Below are positions 57,901-64,000 of a DNA stretch of 64,000 nt, piece after piece. The notes under the pieces were generated by a model. It searched no databases, was not told where the DNA came from, and worked only from the letters and a program-made list of their open reading frames with translations. Both the position numbers and the translations under genes were made by a program. The stretch covers positions 1 through 64,000 of the forward strand of contig JAFWUI010000022.1 of assembly GCA_017524145.1 (NCBI GenBank), read 5' to 3'. The DNA comes from Oxalobacter sp. (lineage in GTDB: Bacteria > Pseudomonadota > Gammaproteobacteria > Burkholderiales > Burkholderiaceae_D). Within the stretch, counting starts at the first letter, position 1. Each line of letters opens with the position of its first letter.

Positions 57901-57928
57901 GTTGCCTGTTTTCCAAGAAACAGGCAAC
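57901..57928. other. Perfect 11-bp hairpin after the PBP7-like gene
   Basis: GTTGCCTGTTT and AAACAGGCAAC form a perfect stem around a 6-nt loop. There is no T run after it on either strand; a T run precedes it on the plus strand. It may end transcription with Rho help or protect the 3' end. Confidence 0.45.
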
Positions 57929-58045
57929 TGCCACTTTCCATATCTGCCTCCCCAGTCCAATCCTGCCTGCCCGGCAAGCCTTGCCCATTCCCCCTTCTTT
58001 CTCTATAGTTGTCCTATCTATACCTACCATTCAAGGAGAAAGACC

Positions 58046-58693
58046 ATGGAATTCAGTGAAGTTGTGAGAAAACGCCGTTCTATCCGGGATTTCGATGAAA
58101 GACCCATTGACAAGACTATCTTGAAAGCCATTGTTGAAGAAGCCCAGTGGGCACCATCCTGGGTCAATTCCCAGCCTTGGAAGGTTTATATCGCAACAGG
58201 GGAAACCCTGAAAGCCATCAAGAAAGAACATCTCGCCAAGGTACAGGCAGGGGAAAACGGTTATTCCGACTTCAAGCACGCCGCCAGAGAATCCTTTGGC
58301 GCTTATCCACTGAAGAATATGCAGATCCTTAATGCTGACCTTGGCGCCTACCTGAAGAATGACTTTTCAGAATTCAGTGCTGCCCAAGGACGTCTGTACC
58401 GTTGTGGTGCCGCAGTCTATATCACAATCCCTAAAGGGGCTCCTGAATGGGCCATTATGGACATGGGCGGTTTTGAACAGACCTTGATGCTGAGCGCTGC
58501 CAATAAAGGCATTGATTCAATTCCTGCCTATGAATTTGTGAAATATCCAGATATGGTCCGCCGTTATCTGGGTATTCCTGAAAATGAGCTGGTTGCCATC
58601 GGGGTTGGGCTTGGCTACGTCTCAGACAATGCCATGAACGGCTACCGTTCTCCAAGGGCTGCCTTGGATGACATGCTGGTCATCAAAGACTGA
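58046..58693 (+). CDS. Nitroreductase-family oxidoreductase
   Basis: The ATG at 58046 has an AAGGAG ribosome-binding site and gives 215 residues. FMN-binding pattern segments are visible: VVRKRRSIRDFDERPIDKTI, APSWVNSQPWKVYI, and GFEQTLMLSAANKGIDSIPA before the terminal GVGLGYVSDNAMNGYRSPR. The family reduces nitro- and quinone-type compounds with NAD(P)H as a dimer. No cluster partner indicates the natural substrate. It is a monocistronic-looking gene with its own ribosome-binding site. Confidence 0.92.
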   Translation: MEFSEVVRKRRSIRDFDERPIDKTILKAIVEEAQWAPSWVNSQPWKVYIATGETLKAIKKEHLAKVQAGENGYSDFKHAARESFGAYPLKNMQILNADLGAYLKNDFSEFSAAQGRLYRCGAAVYITIPKGAPEWAIMDMGGFEQTLMLSAANKGIDSIPAYEFVKYPDMVRRYLGIPENELVAIGVGLGYVSDNAMNGYRSPRAALDDMLVIKD

Positions 58694-58720
58694 CCCTTCT
58701 ACGCCGGCAGGAAACGGAAC

Positions 58721-59209
58721 ATGAGGCACTTCGCCGTTTTTCCTTTACTGTTGCTGTCTGCCTTCCCTGCTTATCCAGCAGGACTGGCAGATGGCGTATT
58801 CATGGATTATAGCTGGGTCAAGAGCCATGCTCAGTTGATTGACACCACTGTAAGCAACCGTATCTATGCCATTGCGCCAACTCCCCAGGATATCCAAGAC
58901 CATACAGGCCTCATCATCGAAATCCCTGTCAATCCCAAAGACGGGGACACGATGTACCTAGGCTATGAACAGGCAGATTGTGGACAGAAACAGGTCATCA
59001 CGCTTTCCAGCAAATTCAACTACCTGAACGGGAAAACAACCACCGAATGGTCAAACCAGAAACATGCATTGCAGAAAGCTGAATGGCGGACAATGACGGG
59101 CGATGCCTATCATGACAGCCAGCTTGTTAAACGGGTGGATTTCCTTTGTGGAACGCCTAATGGACAGCCTGACTCAAAGACCGTCTTCCAGCAGACTTCT
59201 GAAAAGTAA
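58721..59209 (+). CDS. Small exported protein of unknown function
   Basis: The 162-residue protein has a signal peptide (MRHFAVFPLLLLSAFPAYPA) and a soluble mature part with two cysteines (ADCGQKQVITLSS and VDFLCGTPNGQPD) that could pair. I recognise no family, although the size and Cys spacing recall surface-adhesin-E-like domains. It lies 27 bp after the nitroreductase and may be transcribed with it. A terminator follows. Confidence 0.62.
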   Translation: MRHFAVFPLLLLSAFPAYPAGLADGVFMDYSWVKSHAQLIDTTVSNRIYAIAPTPQDIQDHTGLIIEIPVNPKDGDTMYLGYEQADCGQKQVITLSSKFNYLNGKTTTEWSNQKHALQKAEWRTMTGDAYHDSQLVKRVDFLCGTPNGQPDSKTVFQQTSEK

Positions 59210-59230
59210 CCTGATTACAAGGAAAAGAAA

Positions 59231-59270
59231 GCGTCCGATGCACCATCAGTACATCGGGCGTTCCATTTTT
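59231..59270 (+). terminator. Terminator after the small exported-protein gene
   Basis: A 9-bp stem (CGTCCGATG with CATCGGGCG, one G-T pair) around an 11-nt loop is followed by TTCCATTTTT. Confidence 0.7.
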
Positions 59271-59434
59271 GGACAACAGGAATTGCGGGAAACCTGCAAT
59301 AAAGAGGCGGGGAAAATGACAGCCCACTTCCCTCTTCTGGAACCTGTTTTGTTTTTCTACAGGTTATCCGCTGGTTATACAAAGGTTATTACCAGGATTT
59401 TCAACAGATGCCTGTGGATAAGTGGCTTTTTGGC

Positions 59435-59540
59435 AAAAAAAACCCGCTGACAACTCAGCGGGCAAGGTAAAAAGACTGGCATAACGCAGACAGACATTGG
59501 GCAGAGGAGACTTTCTGTCCAATGCATTTCAAGTCTACGG
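59435..59540 (-). ncRNA. Candidate small RNA with C/U-rich loop and its own terminator
   Basis: On the minus strand, below an AT-rich putative promoter (about 59545-59580), lie two hairpins. The first is CATTGGACAG/CTGCCCAATG (one G-U pair) with an AAAGTCTCCT loop. The second, CCCGCTGA/TCAGCGGG, is followed by eight T at 59442-59435. The UCUCCU loop could pair with Shine-Dalgarno sequences. No ORF is present. The promoter spacing is not ideal, so the 5' end is uncertain by about 10 nt. Confidence 0.4.
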
Positions 59541-59688
59541 GTATCATTCTATCCTATTTTCCAGCAAATGAAAACAATAATTATTCTTATTTAAGAATTT
59601 TCCCTTTAAAAATAAGAGGACGTCACAGATATGTCGGCTTCGGCAGTCATCGCAGACAGCTTGATACCGGATTGACTTGCCAAATGAT

Positions 59689-59723
59689 AAAAGGGCAGGA
59701 AGCTTTACTTTCCTGCCCTTTTG
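59689..59723 (-). terminator. Terminator after purA
   Basis: AAAAGGGCAGGAA pairs with TTTCCTGCCCTTTT around a short loop about 35 bp past the purA stop; the symmetrical A/T ends make it work in both directions. Confidence 0.82.
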
Positions 59724-59757
59724 CTCTTGCTCTGGAAATCCCGGGATTATTGCAGGA

Positions 59758-61071
<1,314 letters not shown>

Positions 61072-61076
61072 TCAAC

Positions 61077-62240
61077 TCATTTATTACTTATGGTTTTCAG
61101 TACCCAGTCTCCACTGGATGCATCCTGTTCCAAACGCTGGTCACAAACAAACTCATCTGTCCGATGGACAGAGTTCTGTAAATTATAAATGACTGTAACA
61201 CCTGCCTTGCGGAGTTCACGCACTTTTTCTGCCAAAACTGGATCATCGCTCCATGGCGCCATGACAGCCTGACGTTTTTCAGCAGCCGGCAAGACCCTGG
61301 CAAGTTCCCGGATATCCAAAGAAAACCCGGTCGCTGGACGGGAACGCCCAAAGGCCTCTGAAACCTGGTCATACCGCCCCCCACGGGCAATTGCATTGGG
61401 CAAGCCAGGAATATAAGCAGCAAACATGATGCCACTGTGGTAATGATAGCCATGCATATCAGCAAGGTCGATTGTAACCCTGTCGCTTTCTGCCTGCCCA
61501 GCCAAGTATTCAAGTTCACGCAGTGCATTGGAAACACCATCAACTGCCGGCAGTACGGCCTTGGCCTTCGCCAGGACAGAAACATCGCCATAAAGTTCCG
61601 GCAATGCAAGCAATGCCTGACGGGTGTCTTCATGGAAATCTGCTGTCAGTTCTGACAGACCTGGCATGTCCTTGGTTTCAAGCATGTCAAAAAGCTGCGC
61701 TTCATGTGCTTTTGCCTGCGGATCCAAGGAAACAATCGCCTTGAGTACACCGACATGGCTGAGGTCAAGGCAGATTTCAGAAAGCCCAACCGCCTTCAGG
61801 GTAGACAGCGCCAGCTTCTGGATTTCTGCATCTGCCTGGATGCCTGCACAACCGAAAAGCTCCGCACCTGCCTGCAAAGGTTCACGGGTCGCCTGGAGCC
61901 CGGAAGGCCGTGTATGCAGGATACTGCCGGCATAACAGAGACGGACGACCCGGCTACGGTTCATCAGATGGGCATCAATACGTGCCACCTGGGTGGTCAT
62001 ATCTGCCCGGATTCCCATGGTCTTACCTGACAACTGGTCAATAAGCTTGAAGGTATCCAGCTCTGTATCCTTGCCAACCCCAGTCAACAGGGATTCAAGG
62101 TATTCCAGCATAGGCGGGATGACGAATTCATATCCATAGGAACGGAACTCATCAAGAACCCGTCGGCGGAGGTCTTCCATCTTCCTGGCTTCAGAAGGAA
62201 GCACATCCGCAATGAACTCCGGTAAAAGCCAATTGGGCAT
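61077..62240 (-). CDS. hisZ: ATP phosphoribosyltransferase regulatory subunit
   Basis: HisZ is a catalytically inactive class II histidyl-tRNA synthetase paralogue that pairs with short-form HisG to start histidine synthesis. The 387 residues begin [20 protein letters not shown]. The synthetase-like motifs ([54 protein letters not shown]) are preserved, but there is no anticodon-binding domain. Its placement between hflC and purA is typical of betaproteobacteria and implies a short HisG elsewhere in the genome. Confidence 0.94.
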   Translation of the reverse strand: MPNWLLPEFIADVLPSEARKMEDLRRRVLDEFRSYGYEFVIPPMLEYLESLLTGVGKDTELDTFKLIDQLSGKTMGIRADMTTQVARIDAHLMNRSRVVRLCYAGSILHTRPSGLQATREPLQAGAELFGCAGIQADAEIQKLALSTLKAVGLSEICLDLSHVGVLKAIVSLDPQAKAHEAQLFDMLETKDMPGLSELTADFHEDTRQALLALPELYGDVSVLAKAKAVLPAVDGVSNALRELEYLAGQAESDRVTIDLADMHGYHYHSGIMFAAYIPGLPNAIARGGRYDQVSEAFGRSRPATGFSLDIRELARVLPAAEKRQAVMAPWSDDPVLAEKVRELRKAGVTVIYNLQNSVHRTDEFVCDQRLEQDASSGDWVLKTISNK

Positions 62241-62301
62241 GATTATTAAAGCATTCCAGCAAAAAGGTTAAATGATAATACAATCAGGACCATATGTTGA
62301 G

Positions 62302-63177
62302 CTATTTTTCGCCTGTCCGGTGTTTCAGGAACCTGAAGAACGGCGAAGAAGCATCCAGCACCAATACATTCTGTTTGTCATTCTTGAAACTTTCACGGTA
62401 AGCCTGAAGGCTGCGGTAGAACCGGTAGAATTCCGGGTCCTCCCTGTAAGCCAGCCCATGTATCCGTGCTGCCTCAGCATCCCCCTGACCTCTGATCCTG
62501 CCAGCTTCCCGTTCAGCTTCGTTCAGGATTGCCACCCGCTGACGGTCACCCTCAGCCCGGATTTTCTTGGCTTCTTCCTCGCCTTTTGCCCGGATTTCGG
62601 CTGCAACCTTCGCCTTTTCGGATTTCATCTGTTCATAGATGGTGGCAGCTGTCTCATCAGTATAATTCACACGTTCCAGACGCGCCTCAACAATCTCAAT
62701 TCCCGTATCTTTGGTCTTTTCTGCCAACAGGACTGTCAGTTCCTGGGGAATCCCTCCTTTTTCGCCAGTCAGGGTATCTGCAAAGGTATGGCGTGCCATC
62801 ACTTCGCTGATTGCCGTTTTGGCAGCCTTGATAATCCGGTCCCGGGCCACTTCTTCCTTGGCTTCAAACGAGACATAGTACTGTTGGGGATCGGATATCC
62901 GCCACCTGATGATGGAGTCTGCCTGGATGTGGATACGGTCAACCGTAACGATGTGCTCTGGTTCCGTTGTACTGATTGTCTGGATACGGTTGTCCAGCAG
63001 CATCTCTTTCTGGATGGGAACCGGCCATTTCATATAGAGCCCTGGTTCTGTTGCAACTGCCTGGACCTGCCCAAATCCGAACACAAGCGCATACTGGCAT
63101 TGGTCAACCACATAAAAGCCTGTGTATGCTTCAGTCGCAAGGATGATAAAAGCCAATAGAATACCGATGTATTTCAT
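62302..63177 (-). CDS. hflC: HflC, FtsH-modulating SPFH protein
   Basis: HflC forms a membrane cage with HflK around the FtsH protease. The 291-residue protein has an N-terminal membrane anchor (MKYIGILLAFIILATEAYTG), an SPFH/band-7 domain (YALVFGFGQVQAVATEPGLY, ADSIIRWRISDPQQYYVSFE) and a coiled-coil with KAKVAAEIRAKGEEEAKKIR. The start overlaps the hflK stop by 4 bp (ATGA). Confidence 0.94.
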   Translation of the reverse strand: MKYIGILLAFIILATEAYTGFYVVDQCQYALVFGFGQVQAVATEPGLYMKWPVPIQKEMLLDNRIQTISTTEPEHIVTVDRIHIQADSIIRWRISDPQQYYVSFEAKEEVARDRIIKAAKTAISEVMARHTFADTLTGEKGGIPQELTVLLAEKTKDTGIEIVEARLERVNYTDETAATIYEQMKSEKAKVAAEIRAKGEEEAKKIRAEGDRQRVAILNEAEREAGRIRGQGDAEAARIHGLAYREDPEFYRFYRSLQAYRESFKNDKQNVLVLDASSPFFRFLKHRTGEK

Positions 63178-64000
63178 GAACGGCCTCCTCTTGAACGGTT
63201 CTCACGGCTTCGGGTACCACCATCAGAACGGTCTTGCCCATTAGCACCAGCATGGCCAGGAGCAGCATTGTTCCCATCGGTCCCATTCCGGCCTGATGCA
63301 GTGTTTTCCTGTTGGACTGCCGGCTGTGGTGAACCGTCTGGCAACGTCGCTGTACGTGTCTGCTGTGTACATTCCCCCTGTTCTTCTGCACGGACAGGAT
63401 AACCGCCGCTATTGTAGACAGGCAGGCGTACAACCGGTTTTTTCTGGGAATCAATCAGGACCTTGTCTGTATTGGCATATATCTGTTCCATGGTTTCCAG
63501 ATACAGCCTGTCTTTGGTGACTGCGGGCGCCTGTTTATACTCTGGCAGGATTTGACGGAACCGCTCTGCCTCAGCTTCAGCACGGACAATCACCTGCCGT
63601 TTGTAAGCCTCAGCTTCTGTCTTGAGCTGTTCGGCTTCGCCATTGGTTTTCGGCACAATACTGCTGACGTAGTTTTCACTTTCATTCTTCATGCGTTCCA
63701 CATCCTGGGGCGCATGCTCTGCATCGGCAAATACTTCCTGGACAGGTTGAGGAGGCCGGACATCCTGGACTGTGATGCCAGAAATTTCAATCCCGATACG
63801 GTACTTTTCAAGCATCTCTTGCAACCGCTGGCGGACCTGACCTGTCGCTTGGTCACGGTTTTCATAAAACAGTTCCTTGAAAGTGCGTCTGACTGCTATC
63901 TCACGGAAGGCTGTCTCGGCACAAAGCCGGATGATATCTTCAGGGTTCTTGTTGTTGAATACCCAGTCTGTCGGATTAGTGATACGGTATTGTACAGAGA
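63174..64000 (-). CDS. hflK: HflK, FtsH-modulating SPFH protein (cut by window edge)
   Basis: The C-terminal 275 or so residues are present; the N-terminus lies beyond 64000. The frame is open from the edge: YRITNPTDWVFNNKNPEDII, AFREIAVRRTFKELFYENRD, VRQRLQEMLEKYRIGIEISG. The band-7 domain then runs into VRAEAEAERFRQILPEYKQA and DRLYLETMEQIYANTDKVLI, as in HflK. The tail (about 75 residues) is Gly/Asn/Arg-rich, ending SDGGTRSRENRSRGGRS. The apparent start at 63824 is an internal Leu codon, not the true start. Confidence 0.93.
   Translation of the reverse strand, partial: SVQYRITNPTDWVFNNKNPEDIIRLCAETAFREIAVRRTFKELFYENRDQATGQVRQRLQEMLEKYRIGIEISGITVQDVRPPQPVQEVFADAEHAPQDVERMKNESENYVSSIVPKTNGEAEQLKTEAEAYKRQVIVRAEAEAERFRQILPEYKQAPAVTKDRLYLETMEQIYANTDKVLIDSQKKPVVRLPVYNSGGYPVRAEEQGECTQQTRTATLPDGSPQPAVQQENTASGRNGTDGNNAAPGHAGANGQDRSDGGTRSRENRSRGGRS

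Larger units (their letters stand above)
59210..59757. other. 548-bp intergenic region between the exported-protein gene and purA
   Basis: It contains three terminators (59231, 59435 and 59689), three DnaA-box-like 9-mers at 59364-59421 (TTATCCGCT, TTATACAAA and the perfect TGTGGATAA on the other strand), a candidate small RNA, and an 8-bp inverted repeat TCTTATTT/AAATAAGA at 59585-59617. I see no protein gene. Confidence 0.6.

Noticed and set aside
59364..59421. Chromosomal origin (oriC)
   Set aside because: Only three DnaA-like boxes, no dnaA/dnaN/gyrB or rpmH nearby; kept only as a low-interest note.

Overview
The window looks like a chromosomal segment of a betaproteobacterium, most likely Burkholderiales and plausibly Oxalobacteraceae (for example an Oxalobacter-like anaerobe). 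This is inferred from gene order: prfB-lysS, yebC-purD-nadD-rsfS-rlmH-maf-rng, map-glnD, smc-zipA-ligA and hflK-hflC-hisZ-purA are arrangements familiar from that group. Nothing in the window proves the genus. Most of the sequence is housekeeping DNA of moderate GC, broken by two visibly AT-rich patches (about 0.25-2.4 kb and 41.7-43.9 kb).

Region by region. 0-2.4 kb is the end of a surface-polysaccharide locus: rfbD running off the left edge, a phosphoethanolamine-transferase-like gene, and an rfbC broken by two frameshifts. 2.6-7.0 kb holds prfB (with the classic programmed +1 frameshift), lysS and a COG2509-type flavoprotein. 7.1-13.7 kb is mostly on the minus strand: an NlpC/P60 hydrolase with long basic tails, a CapA-like protein, glnA with a sigma-54/NtrC promoter, a molybdopterin-binding-domain protein and radC, with an FKBP isomerase on the plus strand. 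13.8-20.6 kb is a plus-strand housekeeping run from ispH to rng. 20.6-26.6 kb (minus) carries a waaF interrupted by an in-frame amber codon, dnaE and rhlE.

26.9-35.6 kb is an accessory zone rich in exported proteins: a BASS-family transporter, two paralogous lipoproteins, a small HD protein, an OB-fold lipoprotein, a His-rich exported peptide, a Gly/Arg/Asp-rich exported protein, an ArsD-like/thioredoxin-like pair with C-terminal Cys clusters, a triple-module beta-helix protein, a TM2 protein, a Sel1 protein and an Ala-rich heptad-repeat protein. 35.8-38.8 kb is a divergent FUSC exporter/AraC regulator pair. A 21-bp motif occurs between those two genes and twice in tandem at the promoter of the Ala-rich gene.

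38.9-43.9 kb contains a umuDC operon under a likely LexA box. Its UmuD has lost both catalytic residues, and a decayed second copy of the umuC 3' end lies 1.1 kb downstream, beyond an OB-fold lipoprotein gene. An AT-rich patch follows, with an orphan DndB-like DGQHR protein preceded by a helically phased array of CCWGG-centred sites, next to tRNA-Ser(CGA). 44.1-56.0 kb is map, glnD, an rRNA pseudouridine synthase, a hypothetical gene, def, ligA, zipA and smc. 56.3-59.2 kb has a PBP7-like endopeptidase, a nitroreductase and a small exported protein. 59.4-59.5 kb holds a candidate small RNA, and 59.8-64 kb is purA, hisZ, hflC and hflK (running off the right edge).
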